This document shows, one piece after another, positions 1-12,700 of a stretch of DNA of 64,000 bases (positions within the stretch are counted from its first letter, which is position 1; the number at the start of each line of letters is the position of its first letter). The DNA is taken from contig NC_044550.1 of the NCBI RefSeq assembly GCF_007565055.1, forward strand, positions 84,382,033 to 84,446,032, given 5' to 3'. The notes under the pieces are model-generated. The model worked only from the letters and a program-made list of their open reading frames with translations, did no database searches and was not told the DNA's origin. A program made the position numbers and the translations under genes. Source of the stretch: Rhinopithecus roxellana (lineage: Eukaryota; Chordata; Mammalia; Primates; Cercopithecidae).

Positions 1-539
1 CACATGTCACAGGTAGTGGCCTTTGTCCCTCATCTCCTCTCCCACCCCCAATTTAGGATAAAGTCTCTGCCATGATAAAGATGTTGAGACCCACTTTCTG
101 TAAGGTCTGCTTCCTCATTGTTTGAATTTCTTGAGGTTTCAGGGAGCCACACACTGGAACCTTCCATCGTCTCTCCTGAGGCTCCTTCTTCGCCCTGGGC
201 TGGAGGTCTGTAGCCGTGGGATGCCGGCTACAAGGGACAAGACAGAAGCAAACCACCTGATCCAGTAAACTGCTGTCCACTTGGGCTCCTCAACGGCCTC
301 CAAGCTAAAAGGGAGCACACAAGCTAAGCAAAGGGGGCAGGGAAGACGGAGAAGAAACCACCCGTGGGCCCTGGCTCTGGGTCCAGTTGTTCCATTACAA
401 ATCAAATCTGCCTGCACTAGGAGGATGGGTTCCTCTGCAAGGCCTTTCGGAATTCTGAGTCTTGTCTGTCAAACTCTACCCTCTCTCCTCCACATCCCCC
501 ACCTCTTCTTTCAGGAAGGAAATAGTTAAAAAAAGACTC
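1..539. other. 5' flank of EDNRA, no gene seen
   Basis: Mixed-composition sequence upstream of the CpG island. It has pyrimidine-rich stretches (about 30-52 and 465-510). The open frames overlap on both strands and match nothing I recognise. I see no Alu, L1 or other repeat. It probably holds distal promoter elements, but I can assign no specific site. Confidence 0.5.
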
Positions 540-1270
540 CTGCCCTTCAGGGCCTGGAAGGGGGCGGCAGCTTTGTGCTTTTTAGTGGTGGCTGTGTCCC
601 AGGATAGCTGGAAGGTTGGGGCGCTCTTGCGGTCCCAGAGTGGAGTGGAAGGTCTGGAGCTTTGGGAGGAGACGGGGAGGACAGACTGGAGGCGTGTTCC
701 TCCGGAGTTTTCTTTTTCGTGCGAGCCCTCGCGCGCGCGTACAGTCATCCCGCTGGTCTGACGATTGTGGAGAGGAGGTGGAGAGGCTTCATCCATCCCA
801 CCCGGTCGTCGCGGGGGATTGGGGTCCCAGCGAGACCTCCCCCGGAGAAGCAGTGCCCAGGAAGTTTTCTGAAGCCGGGGTAGCTGTGCAGCCGGAGCCG
901 CCGCCGCTCCGGAGCCCGGGACACCGGCCACCCTCCGCGCCACCCACCCGCGCCGGCTCCGGCTTCCTCTGGCCCAGGCGCCTCGCGGACCCGGCAGCTG
1001 TCTGCGCCCGCCGAGCTCCACGGTCGGTGCAAGTCTTTCCTATTGGGACTAGGACTGGGGAGGGTGCGGGGATGGCGGATACGCTGCCTGGGCCCCTGGG
1101 TCGGGAGAAGACGAGAGCTGGGAACGTTCTGGCCCGAACTCCCTGCAGCTTGGGCGACCCGTCGCAGCAGGGGCTGGCACCCACCTGCCCCAGGGCGCGC
1201 GGGGAGGCGGGCGCCTTCCGTGAGGGGTGCGGTCGGGGAACGTGTAGGGTTCGGGGAACTTCACCTCCCC
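540..1270. promoter_or_regulatory. EDNRA: CpG island and TATA-less EDNRA promoter
   Basis: A dense run of CpG and GC-rich sequence spans the end of the 5' flank, exon 1 and the start of intron 1, and contrasts with the AT-rich introns. A GC-box (Sp1-type GGGGGCGGC) lies at about 560-568, roughly 30 bp before the estimated start. No TATA box is visible at the expected distance. A CpG-alternating run (gcgcgcgcg) lies at about 731-739. The exact start site is inferred. Confidence 0.75.
591..1022 (+). other. EDNRA: EDNRA exon 1, non-coding 5' UTR
   Basis: GC-rich non-coding first exon. The 3' end at 1022 is placed because joining ...CTCCACG to exon 2 (GTGAAAA...) reproduces the human mRNA junction as I remember it, with GTCGGT as donor at 1023. 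The 5' end is an estimate: the human start site is reported about 502 nt upstream of the ATG, which maps near 591 here. No ATG occurs between 591 and the true start codon, so there is no upstream ORF. Open frames across this block are CpG-island by-products. Confidence 0.8.
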
Positions 1271-3338
1271 ACGTGTAGGATTTAGGATTCGGAGTTTTAG
1301 GAAGAGGAAGCCCAATAGTTTTCCCTGGGTGAACCCTTTTCCCCGGGCATGCAAGAACTTTGAGGAGCACCAAGCTCCGTGGCTTGCTCCAGCGCCTACT
1401 TGTGAAGGTGGTTCCACAGCCTTTTCTTACTCGCTTGCTTTTCCTCCCCCACATCTGGGTCTGGGTATGCCAAGGGTAGCCAAGGGCACTCGGTGCGAGG
1501 GACTGAGGTGTTTGGGAAAACCTCCAGTGTAGCTAGTTTTGGAAATCTGCCTGTGAAGGTCTGGGTGTTTTGTTCTGTGCTCGCCTTTAAAGGACACTTG
1601 TTGCTTCGCACGTGCAGAAAACAAGGGCTGCTTCTAGATAATCACCCTCTGTTTACATCATCCTAATGGCTTTCCCCTGATAGAGTTGGGGGTGGGAGGC
1701 ATGTTAAAGTCAGGCGTTGTCTCTAAGGAGAGTTGCTCATTTCTTAACCGGAGAGCAAAACCACAGCAAACTTGTAAAAAGTTCCTAGTTTACTTGTTTT
1801 TTCCCCCACCTGTAGTTGTCTATGTGTTAGCTAATTGAGAAACACCTTGGCAGTCATTTCATGTAAATTGAATGCTCTAAACTCATGCCATTTTGATAAG
1901 GTCTGAATTTCCAAATTACCAATTTACAGGTGAACTTTGATCCTGAGAGTCTCATATGTTAAATGGTTAAAATGTAAGCGTAAGGATTCAGTCCTCTTCC
2001 TTAATAATAGTTTTTGCACTCCCCAAACTCTCAGACCCCAAACAGGAAGAATGCTGAATCTGTAGACCATGCCCTTCAGGTCTGAACCTGAGATGCTTCA
2101 CTAGCACTGTGACTGATTATGACTGATGATTCAAAGCACAGCCTGACTCAGATTCCTGGAAATGAACTACGGGCCCACTTTGGAAGAACCTGCAGTTGAT
2201 GGGCTTCTTTCATTTGATTTTGTACTTTCACCCAATGATAATATGACATCCGCATGCCTTTGCCAAGTATCCCTTCGTTTTGCAGCTTACCATGTGTGGA
2301 GAGCTGACAGAGAAGTCATCAGAAATGATTTCTGTGGTGGTGTCATTGTTGGAGGAGGAAGGAAAGGGGTTTTAATGATAGCTGGCTCGTGCCTTAAGAA
2401 CCCACAGCATTGGCCTTACCTCCTGCCATAATCTGCTAACCAAGCAGACCAGCATGCTAACGTTCAAAGCACCACAGGACCTCTGATGAGTAGAGCAGTA
2501 CCCACCGTAGCCAGGTCAGTTCACAGGTCGGCTCCCAGCCGACTGGGACCGACAGAGAGCCATTCCATTTCTGGAAAAGGCCTTCTCTCTCTCTCATTTT
2601 TAAGAAAGCTGTTATTGAAGGTTCTCTTTCAGTTGGGAAGCTGGAAGACATTAGTCACTAAACAGCACAAGATATGAAAGTATTTCTTCTCCCCCTGTCT
2701 CTGTGATCCAAAGAGGAGGATGACAAGGATGACAAGAAGCTTTTCTCTTGGAGTCCTGGTCTTCCCTTTGGAATAGAAATGGTGTCATTTCATAGGTCTA
2801 TCAATTTTTGGCCAGATACTCACTCCAGATTATAAGAAGCAGGAAAAAACTGCAAACTGTTTATAATTAAGTCTAATCAGAGCTGAAAATTACATGGCCT
2901 GCCTCTAACCTTGAAAAATTGATATTTTTCCCATTTAATCAGAGTGAGTCAAGTCCTATAAGCAAAATTACGTGTCCTGCCATTTCTTGGCTTTGAAACC
3001 TTGACCTAAATACTTCTTCAATACTCTGGTTTCCTTATAAGTAAAATGGAGATATTGCTCCTGCCTACTTAGAGTTGTAAAGCTCAAAGCAGATAACAGA
3101 TACCTATATAATAAGTTACTATATGTATATACTATTATTTCAGAGTTTGGGGGGGAAATCTCTGGGGAAGGCAAAAGTATCCAATACTTGTACTTTATAT
3201 ATACCCTATACAACTTGAATAAATCTTATTTTATCCACATATTGGCCAAACCTAAGCTTTACTGATTTCCCAAGATAATTGTCAAAATTCCTAAAAGTGG
3301 TTAATACAAAGGATTCAATTTTTTTTTACATTTTATTT

Positions 3339-3341
<3 letters not shown>
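1271..3341. other. Intron 1, 5' part, no feature assigned
   Basis: Intron sequence after the CpG island. Composition falls quickly to AT-rich. I see no recognisable repeat, exon or RNA gene. Frames at 2162-2431 and 2968-3213 are short, show no family signature and are treated as chance. Confidence 0.5.
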
Positions 3342-3373
<32 letters not shown>

Positions 3374-3655
3374 GACAGGATCTTACTCTGCTGCTCAGGA
3401 TGGAGTGTAGTGACTCGATCACAGCTCACTGCAGCTTTAACCTCCTGGGCTCAAGTGATTCTCCCACCTCAGCCTCCCAAGTATCTGAGACTACAGGCAC
3501 ATGCCACCATGCCTGTCTAATCTTTTTTATGTTTTGTAAAGAAAGGGTCTCACTAAGTTGCCCAGGCTAGTTTCAAACTCCTGGGCTCAAGCGATCCTCC
3601 TGCTTTGGACTCCCAAAGTGCTGGGATTATAGACATGAGCCACCACACCCAGCCA
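3342..3655 (-). mobile_element. AluJ-like SINE, antisense, intron 1
   Basis: A poly-T head of about 30 bases is followed by antisense Alu sequence over both monomers, ending in the antisense 5' end (...ccaccacacccagcc). Many substitutions and the 'tcactgcagctttaacctcctgggc' type diagnostic region point to the old AluJ class. The short open frame at 3370-3570 is an Alu artefact. Confidence 0.9.
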
Positions 3656-3892
3656 GGACTCAATTTTTTTAAGATTAAATTATGACCTGGGTATATACCT
3701 CACAGACACATACAAACACCATTGCATAAATCAGATTATGTCTTCATTTGAAGATTCATAAAAGCCTACAGAAAAGGAAATATAAAAAATATTGAAATAG
3801 GATAAGCTATTTTTAATTATCTTTGATTATTCCTCATTAAAGTCTCCTAGACTTCCTGGACAGGAAGGACCACTTGCTGTCTGCAAGTGACT

Positions 3893-3915
3893 TAAAAATA
3901 AATAAATAAATAAAC
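3893..3915. repeat. (AAAT)n microsatellite
   Basis: About four to five perfect AAAT units in intron 1. Confidence 0.85.
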
Positions 3916-4027
3916 CACACCAGATGGTCTTTGAAAATGTCTAATCACCCTCCTGAGTCTATTGCTTCATCTAAACTCTGGAGACTTCTTTAAAATATTT
4001 TACGTACAAATAAAGCATGAGAATGAG

Positions 4028-4275
4028 AGACAGGATAGTTTAGTGGTTAACAGCTCCAGCTCAGAGTTGGACTGACCTGCCTTAAAATCACAGCGTTGCC
4101 ACCCATCACCCATGGCCTTGACAAGCTGCTTCACCTTCCTGGGCCTCTGTTTCCCTATCTTCAAAATTGAACCATGGATCTACCCCCATAGGACCACTGT
4201 ATGGATTATAGGGCATCATGCACATATAGTACAGGGTACAGTGACTGGCATAAAACAAATGTAGCTATATAGGAT
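4028..4275 (+). mobile_element. MIR SINE, intron 1
   Basis: Diverged but clear MIR layout: 'agtttagtggttaacagc' near the start, a central 'ccttgacaagctgcttcacc' segment, then a CTCTGTTTCCCTATCTTCAAAA-like core and a 'gtgactggcataaaa' end. This matches tRNA-derived MIR elements in sense orientation. Confidence 0.8.
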
Positions 4276-4888
4276 GGTTAAAAGATAGCATGGGGACAGA
4301 TGTCCCTCGGAAAACCAATACTATGACTAACCTGGGAAAGTTCATTACTCCCATTTCATTCATCAACAAATACCATATTATGATGATAATTTCTGAGAAA
4401 TGAAAAAGCAAAAAAAAGTATGTAGAAAATTTAGATTTTATATATTAATCATCAAGGTTTTCAAAACAAATGTTTTGTTTTTATCAATTATTTCATTTTT
4501 AATTGAAACTAAAATTGTTCAATGTGTTAACGGTGTTAACCGGAGTTCTGATTAACATTTCATAACACATTAGATGGCTACCTGTGCTGCACTTCAATCC
4601 TATGTTCATTATTTACCATATGCAAGGCAGCACACATTTTAGAAGATTGAATTTTTACATTCGATAATTTTATTTTATGCCTCAATACTCTGTACCTTTT
4701 ACTCAGCATATAATGCCTTTTCTCTTTCATTAAAAAATATGTTTGTATCTCAACTGTTGAAGATTTTTGTAATTCAGGTTCTCATCAACCTGAATGTAGA
4801 GAAATAAGTAACTACTACTTGAAGGAAAAACTGCCATAGCCTCATCCATATTATGATGTAGATAAAAGTATAGCTATGTATAGACATG

Positions 4889-5062
4889 AGTGAGAGAGAC
4901 AAAGCAAGAGAGATAGGGAGATGGAGATAGAGCTAGAGATGGAGATAGAGACAGAGATAGCGATAGAGATGGAAATGGAGACAGAGATGGAGATGACGAA
5001 TATGATGGAGATGATGGAGATGATGGAGATGGAGATGAAGACTGACATAGAGGAGATAGATC
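4889..5062. repeat. Imperfect (GAGATR/GATGGA)n purine-rich hexamer repeat
   Basis: About 170 bp of nearly pure purine on the + strand, built from GAGATA, GAGATG and GATGGA units with scattered variants. It ends about 180 bp before exon 2. It creates low-complexity open frames on both strands (Met-Glu rich on +, Ser-Ile rich on -) that are not genes. Confidence 0.9.
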
Positions 5063-5241
5063 TTGCCCTAATAGAGCTTTGGTTTTTTTCTGGTTTTACT
5101 CTGCCATAGGGTAACCTGATATACATCTTATCTAATCACCAAATATATCCTGCATTTTAATTTAATCAATAAATGATCATTGACTCTAATCTTTTTGGCA
5201 ACTGGGTTTTGTAACAAAAATTATTTTTCCTTTTGTTTCAG

Positions 5242-5731
5242 GTGAAAAAAAAGTGAAGGTGTAAAAGCAGCACAAGTGCAATAAGAGATATTTCCTCAAA
5301 TTTGCCTCAAGATGGAAACCTTTTGTCTCAGGGCATCCTTTTGGCTGGCACTTGTTGGATGTGTAATCAGTGATAACCCTGAGAGATACAGCACAAATCT
5401 AAGCAATCATGTGGATGATTTCACCACTTTTCATGGCACAGAGCTCAGCCTCCTGGTCACCACTCATCAACCCACTAACTTGGTCCTACCCAGCAATGGC
5501 TCAATGCACAACTATTGCCCACAGCAGACTAAAATTACTTCAGCTTTTAAATACATTAACACTGTGATATCTTGTACTATTTTCATCGTGGGAATGGTGG
5601 GGAATGCAACTCTGCTCAGGATCATTTACCAGAACAAATGTATGAGGAATGGCCCCAACGCGCTGATAGCCAGCCTTGCCCTTGGAGACCTTATCTATGT
5701 GGTCATTGATCTCCCTATCAATGTATTTAAG
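5242..5731 (+). CDS. EDNRA: EDNRA exon 2: 70 nt 5' UTR plus codons 1-140
   Basis: The acceptor is TTTGTTTCAG at 5232-5241 and the donor GTAGGA begins at 5732. The start codon at 5312 sits in a strong context (A at -3, G at +4). The exon encodes the signal peptide, the N-glycosylated extracellular domain, TM1 and TM2, ending at Lys140 at a codon boundary (phase 0). Reading on into the intron meets a stop after 15 more codons, at 5777-5779, which confirms the exon end. F4, H41 and L47 differ from the human residues as I recall them. Confidence 0.97.
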
Positions 5732-8700
5732 GTAGGAAGTAACCACAAATGTATTTGCAGATTTAAACCCGTGCTCTGATTCCACATGGAGAGTTGCTGC
5801 AGACTTTTCTGACCTTTGGAATTTTATCTGTGTTTTTACTGAGAGCTATTTCTGCTATCTTCTAACTACTAGTTTTAAGATTTAAAAATTTTATTATCTG
5901 TCTTATGTTACACTTAGTTTCTACCTTAATTGTAACAAAATAGTATTTCAGAGAAATCATAGTGTTTCATGACTTGGATTCTCATGCCAGCCCTGAGCTT
6001 GCTGGTTAGACAGGCAGTCTTGCCAAGATCCCTGGATTTTTATGAAATGTAATTTCCAGAATGAGAGCTACTGAGCCCAGAAAATACTTGAAACAAACAT
6101 ATCCTTGAGTTTAGTTACCTGTTGAATATGATGCTGTTCAGAAGCCAGATATCTACAGTCCAACTTGAAATGAATGGTATTTATTTTATTTTGACTGTCT
6201 AGATTAATGATTAAAGCCAAAGGGCATCCTGGCTTTTCTCAGTGATTTGGGTGACTTAGAGATAATGGGGTCCACATGATAGCAGGCCAGTGTTGACCTT
6301 GCTGAGCAGCATTACTAATACCACTTAAAACTGGCCTGCTTCACTGTGGTCTCCTTCATTTCTTCAGTCTGCATTTATCGAGCACCCACTGTGTACCCAC
6401 CCCTGAGCCAGGCAGTGAGGAACCGAAGAGAAACACAACAAAGCCAGTGCCTCAGTGTGGGAGGAAGATAACTAACCAGTCTGTGATCACCTTGCTTACA
6501 GACTGTATTAGGCCATTTTACATTGCTATTAAAAAAAAAAAAAAAGGCTGGGTAATTTATAAAGAAAAGAGATTTGATTGGCTCACGGCTCTGCAGGCTA
6601 TACATGCATGGCTCCAGCATTTGCTTCCGGTGAGGGCCTCAGGAAGCTTCCAATTATGGCAGAAGGGGAAGGGGTGCAGGCACGTAACATGGCAAGAGCA
6701 GGAGTAAGAGAGAAGGGGGCAAGGCACCAGTCTTGCAAACAACCATATGTCTCAGGAATCACTCACTAACTCAAGGACAGCACCAAGCCATTCATGGGAG
6801 ATCTGCCCCCATGAGCCAGACACCTCCCACCAGTTCCTACCTCCAACATTGGGGATTACATTTCAACATGGGATTTGGAGGGGACAAACATCCAAACTAT
6901 ATCAGAGACTACTTAGTCCCAAAACAAACTAAAGCCGAAGGAATTAGATATTCCATATTTGGTCTAGTTGTTGTGAGGGAAAAATTGCTGCAAGAATTCA
7001 AATGTACTAAAATTCAAATGAAATGGCTTGATCTATGCCAGATTTTATGAAATGTGTTTATTCTAAACCCAGGAAGAGTATTTTCCTCAGCCTTGTTTTT
7101 TCCTTCTATGTATTACACATAGAAAGCAACTATTCTAAGAGGTAATATTCTGAAATATTACTTTAAATGGCAAGTTTTATCAATTGAAGATATAACACAT
7201 TTTAAGTAAAACAGTAATCTCTCAGTTTCCAATAAGTACACTTAAGCTGTGATTACATTATATTGCCCTAGCAGAAAAATCAGTGGTCTGACACTATAGA
7301 TGAAAACAATGGTTACAATTTTGACATTACAAATAAAAACTTCCCAAAATTACACCAATACGCTGTTTCCAAAATTGAAGAGATTAGAGAACAAATAATC
7401 AAAAAATTATCATCTCTTTCCACAGGATAGTGTAAATACATGTGTTTTCTATTAGAGTTTAAAATAGGAATTGAGAACTAAACTCTGATGCAAAATTGAA
7501 AATGCATAATTGATTAAAAATGTTTAGCATACGCTACATAACTTTAAGTTTTTCCTTTAAAAAGTTTTCTCTTTATGAAATACTATGTGCATGCAACCAC
7601 TTGACTTTTTCCTGACATTTCTCCTTAATGATAAATTGGAAAATTCAAATTTTGACTCTTCAGCCATCAGAGTGTGGAGTATCAAACATTAATTATTCAT
7701 ACTTATGAACTAGTGAACCAACCCATCATGGCTCAAGAAAATAATTAACCATCTCTGCATTAATAACTCCCTGCTGCTGTTCATCCTGAAGCACACTATG
7801 TAGATTTGACCATGTGCAAAGCAGCTTCTTAGCCAATCAATATCCACAACTGCTGGGAAGGATACCTGCTTATCTTTTTGAGGTGATACTGCCAATCACC
7901 AGACTAAACATCATTTCTATACCATGGCAATGTTTTAAGTCAGATCATCTGGAATGTCTCTGGATTTGATAAAAATGCAAATAGAACTTTGCTTTACATT
8001 CACCTAGCAATGAATAAAAATTAACACATTTTTATTTGACCATATTGTTCTCCCCTCCTTGGAATCCAATACTTTGTATACCTTACTGTAGTTCTAAATA
8101 ATGCTGACAGTTTGACTGGTACTTTCACATCATAGGAGTACATTTAACCATCACTAATTTTAGAAAGTAAACCTTTAGGCTAAAAAAAAAAAATACTCTT
8201 TAGTTATTTCAATCTTTTTCCAGAGGAAAAGAGAAAAAAGCACTGGAGTATGCTAAAGAGCCTCACAGTATTTAGGAGCGATCTCCACATCTTTCTGTCA
8301 TCCTCCTCTCTAGGTCATGAGATCATACATGTTGCTATTTTTCTGACTTCTAACCAGGATACTCAAGAGATCCTTCCAAGCAATGTGAGTCACAGGCCCC
8401 CATCTCTTTCCCCCATAGCTGCCTCCAACAGTAAAATTCTGGTGCTTTGGAGTCTGTCACATATTAAACCTATAGATTCCTCTAACCATATCAAGTTCAC
8501 TACCTCTATATTGCAGAGCAAGGTAGCAGCTGTCCATCTCACTTTACTATCACATTTATGTAGCTGTGAAAATAATGCATACAATTGGAGAATATTCAGT
8601 TAAAGGGATGCATGAGCCTTCTTTATTTCCCTCACTATTAGAAGGATTAGGTTGAAAGAAGAATAAATAGTTGAAAGTATCTAATATGCTCTTCAAAGGA

Positions 8701-9727
8701 AGATGAGTTTTGAACCACACCTATTTTTGTGTTTAACAATTATATTAATTGTTTTTCTTTTTTAATTTGTATAAATATATGGGGTGCAAATGTAGTTTTG
8801 TTACATGCATATATTGCATAGTGGTGAAGTCAAAGCTTTTAGGGTATCCATCACCAGAATAACATACATTGTGCCCACTATGAAATTTCTCATCATCCAC
8901 TCTCAGTTGCTTTTATGCTCAGTTCTAAGGTGTCTCCAGACAGACAACATTGCTTTGAGTCATATCAGAGTCAGCATAAGTGGAAGTAGACTATTTAAAG
9001 ATTGTATTAATATCTGAGGCAAGCTAGAATTGCTGATAAGACTGTAATAATGTTACAAGAAAAAGAAGGCATGATAAAGTATTCTTCCTATTAATGTTTT
9101 ATTCCCTTTCTCTCACTTTGAAAAAGATTGTACTGAAACGGTTTCATAGATCAATGTGATATAAAACACATTGAAAAGTAATGCAACAGGTATCAAACAG
9201 CTGGGCTATTTCAGATGTCATTAACCCATGTAGCTGTTGCTTGGTGGCTCTGGATGGCCTGTGGCATGGAAGGTGGGGTGGGGTCATTTCACATCTAAAT
9301 TTTCAGAAATTTCTTAATTGATCTCCATATCTTCAGAGCTTCTTCCCCATAATATATCCAGGACTTTGCTTTCATCTGTCAAGTGCCACTGCTTCTACAA
9401 AGGCACCCAGGAGCTCCCACCTGTCCCCTTGTCCCCCATGTTTAGTAATCGAGGCCCTCCACACTTAGGCCATACTTCACCTCCTTCTAAGTAATTCCCA
9501 ACACACATGGCTCAGGTCTGTCGAAATGCTATCACTACCCCCAAGGAACATACTTTGCCCTAAATAACATTCTCAGAGAGACTGAATATAGTCACCGAAT
9601 TGCTGCTACTGAAGCATTTACAGATCCTAGTTTGAAAAATGAGTTAGGCCTAGAATTATACACATTGCATCAAACAGAAATAACCCAAAAGATGAAAAGA
9701 AGTTCCTATAGCCCTTGCTTACATACA

Positions 9728-9778
<51 letters not shown>

Positions 9779-12700
9779 CCTGATGATAAAAGAAAGTCAG
9801 CAATCTAAGAAAGTAAAATGCAAGGCAGAAGGAACCAAGGCAAGCCAATGAATGCCAGTTGCCTTCTTGGTTTTCAAACACAATGGCCTTGCAAATGCTA
9901 ATGTTAAAGAAAAACTATTTCTAAGATTATCAAAGGATAACTGATTTTTAGTTGTCCAAAAAAAGGATAATATTACTAATTGCAGTAGAAGATTGACAAA
10001 AGCAGGAAGGAGGAAGGGAAAGGAGTCAGCAGATTTCTTCATATACCCAAGCTTATAACACATACTGCTGGTGGATTCAATTTGTCAATAAATTACATTA
10101 TCTAATATCTGAAATTTTCAAGAAGAACAAAAACTTAGCTAAGTAAATTAATCTGTATATAGGATATTTACATTTGTTAGAATGGCAAAATAGTTAAAAC
10201 ATTGTCTCCATGTTGGGAGACCAAAAATAACCCCTGATTACTAGATGACAAAATAGATGAAAAGTATAGAATTTAATAATTATTTAATGATTCATGAAAT
10301 ATATGCCATAGAGTGTTGTCCATAGGGAGATGGGTTGTAATTTTGAACAGAGTGGAAGCCCTAAAAGTGATATTTGTGCATGAGCCAAGGCTTGGCACTG
10401 TGTAGCTTCAGGATAACAGCTCCGCCATATGTATACACAGACATTTCCATATACCACATTTCCATATACCATATATCTGAGATACAGATACCACTGTATC
10501 TCATCTCTTAAGCAGAAACAAGAATGCAGGGAAATGTATGTATGAGAGAGATGGAGTAAAGAGGATTAGAATGGTGGCCATGGAAAGAAGCAAGAGGTAC
10601 AGTCCAATGGCTTGCCATAGACGCTTTTGACATGCATAGCAGGGAATTGATACCATGGATAATATGCCACGTAAATCACGTCTCCACTTAGCATGTGGCA
10701 CAAAGCAGTTCTGTGAGAACAACAGTGATAGAATCCAGTAACTGTTGATTACTAATTTTGTCTACCCTAAGCAACCACCCCTTATTGAGGACAACAATGA
10801 ATAATAAACACATCTTATTTCTGCATGAAATTACCATGAATATTTTGCAATGAAAAGTCAGGACTCTCAATATGTTGCTCTGGCAGAGGATCTGAACAAT
10901 GTGGAAACGAGAGACATTCACATAGAGCCAGTTTTCTCCATGTTCACACAGCCTTTGACATCTTGTGCAACTGGAATCCATCCTTCTGGGGCAGCTTTAC
11001 AAAAGTTACTTCTTGACATATCAAATCACCACAGCAATTTGTGCCTTAAAAATAAATTGTCACAACTTACAGATTAGATGCCTCAAGCATAGCAGATGTT
11101 CAGTAATGCTTGTTGTTATGATTTGATTTGATAAGGGCCTTCACTCTTAACTTCAAATCAGATTAATCTGAGATATTCAAATTAAAATTATAATGATGGT
11201 GGGGGTGGTGGTGGTGATGATGATGATGATGATTTGTCAAAGGGATTCTTCATTTATAGACAAGGCAGAAGACATTATCTGTGGTATGTACATACTATTC
11301 CCCAACTTAGTCAAATTACCCACCAAATTCTGTACATGATAAGCATATTTCCCTTTTACTGCATCATCAAGCAAATAAAAACACACTTTTCTCATGTCCT
11401 CTAAGAATCATGCTATAATAAAATTAGCTATAGAAATTGTATTCCCTAAATTTTAAGAGAGAAAATGTGTTCCTTTACGAAGATCCCTGTTCCTCACTGG
11501 TGCATTGTATCCCAGCTAGATTGTATTCCAACCTGATGCTGCCTCCTCTGCAGGCACCTCTCTTTCCACACTTTTCCACTACCTCTCTCTACTCCAGCTA
11601 ACCTGGTTTATCTATCTGAGTCCTTCTACCTGGAATATGGTCCTTCTACCTGGAATATTTTTTCCTCAGGCCTTCTCTGGCTTATTCCACTTTATTCCTT
11701 GGATCTCAGCTTAATCATCTCTTTGGCAAGTATCCGTGATCCAAACTGGGTTAGTGCCACTCCCAAGACCCCCTTTATTAACCCTGTACTAGCACTTAAC
11801 ACATAATCTATTGTATTTGCCGGCTCTTTGGCCTGTCTGCAAGTTTCTTGAGGCATGCTGCCATCATTCTCATTTATCACTGTATCTCCGGTGCCCAGCT
11901 TTAAAAATATTTGATAAATAAGTGAAAAAAGAAAATGCACTATAGGTGCCTCTATTAGAATGTTTTTCTCCCTTGCAATTACAGATCTACAACCAGACCT
12001 GCTTATTGAGTTTATTGAATTTCTACCTTTTTTTCTGAAAACCAGAATGTCTCAGGGTCCATAAATCTGTGAGAAGCTCATGGGAAGCAGAGCAGCACAT
12101 AACAGCAAAATGATTTTCCCCTTCCTTTTGTCTCTAGGGGTCAAGAGTTCTTGTCTCATGGTTCAGGCATTGTGTTAACTATTTCTGTGCAATATCCATT
12201 CTTTAAGCATAATTGTAACTGTAGTTTTGATTGAAATATTAACCTATAAGTGATTTGGAATATCAAAATAAACATTCATATCACAGAAGATTTTTTTGTT
12301 CTTGAGAGAATAGAAAATAGGTTGATTTTTCTGGCGTTACTAAGATACATGTACCTTGCAAAACATTATGCTAATAGCTTAAGAATATATGTACATATAA
12401 AATGACAGAGTGATAAATTTATTAGCCAATTTGGTGTTTGTTGTAAGGAAGTTGCTGTCTGGAAAGGCTTCAGAACCCTGTCCAGCTCTACCTCCCCTTC
12501 TGACTTTTCGTTTCCTGTGTCTGGGAACCTCATTGCCTTCTCTCATGGTCATGTTAAGTAATTATTCTCATGTGAGGTTACTCTGCTAACCCTTAGCATT
12601 TGGCTCACAGCACAGTTATTCCCGCGTCAGTGATGGGGGATGGAAACCGTCCATCACTGCAAGACTGTTCCCATGGCTGAGAAGGGAGAGATGGTTTCAG

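Noticed and set aside
476..1454. Several overlapping long frames on both strands near exon 1
   Set aside because: GC-rich CpG-island sequence is poor in stop codons. Some frames begin at non-ATG codons, none resembles a known protein, and the region is the EDNRA 5' UTR.
4851..5126. Open frames of 91 codons (-) and 62 codons (+) over the purine repeat
   Set aside because: Low-complexity products of a hexamer repeat with no splice, start or family support.
5732..5779. Frame of exon 2 continuing into the intron to a stop
   Set aside because: A canonical donor at 5732 and the exact human exon boundary show that this is intronic read-through, although intron retention would give a truncated protein.
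6505..6904. Possible endogenous retrovirus with genes
   Set aside because: Only a solo LTR is present. No gag, pol or env sequence adjoins it.
8250..8603. 117-codon frame in intron 2
   Set aside because: No domain or processed-gene marks, and an antisense frame overlaps it. Length alone is weak evidence.
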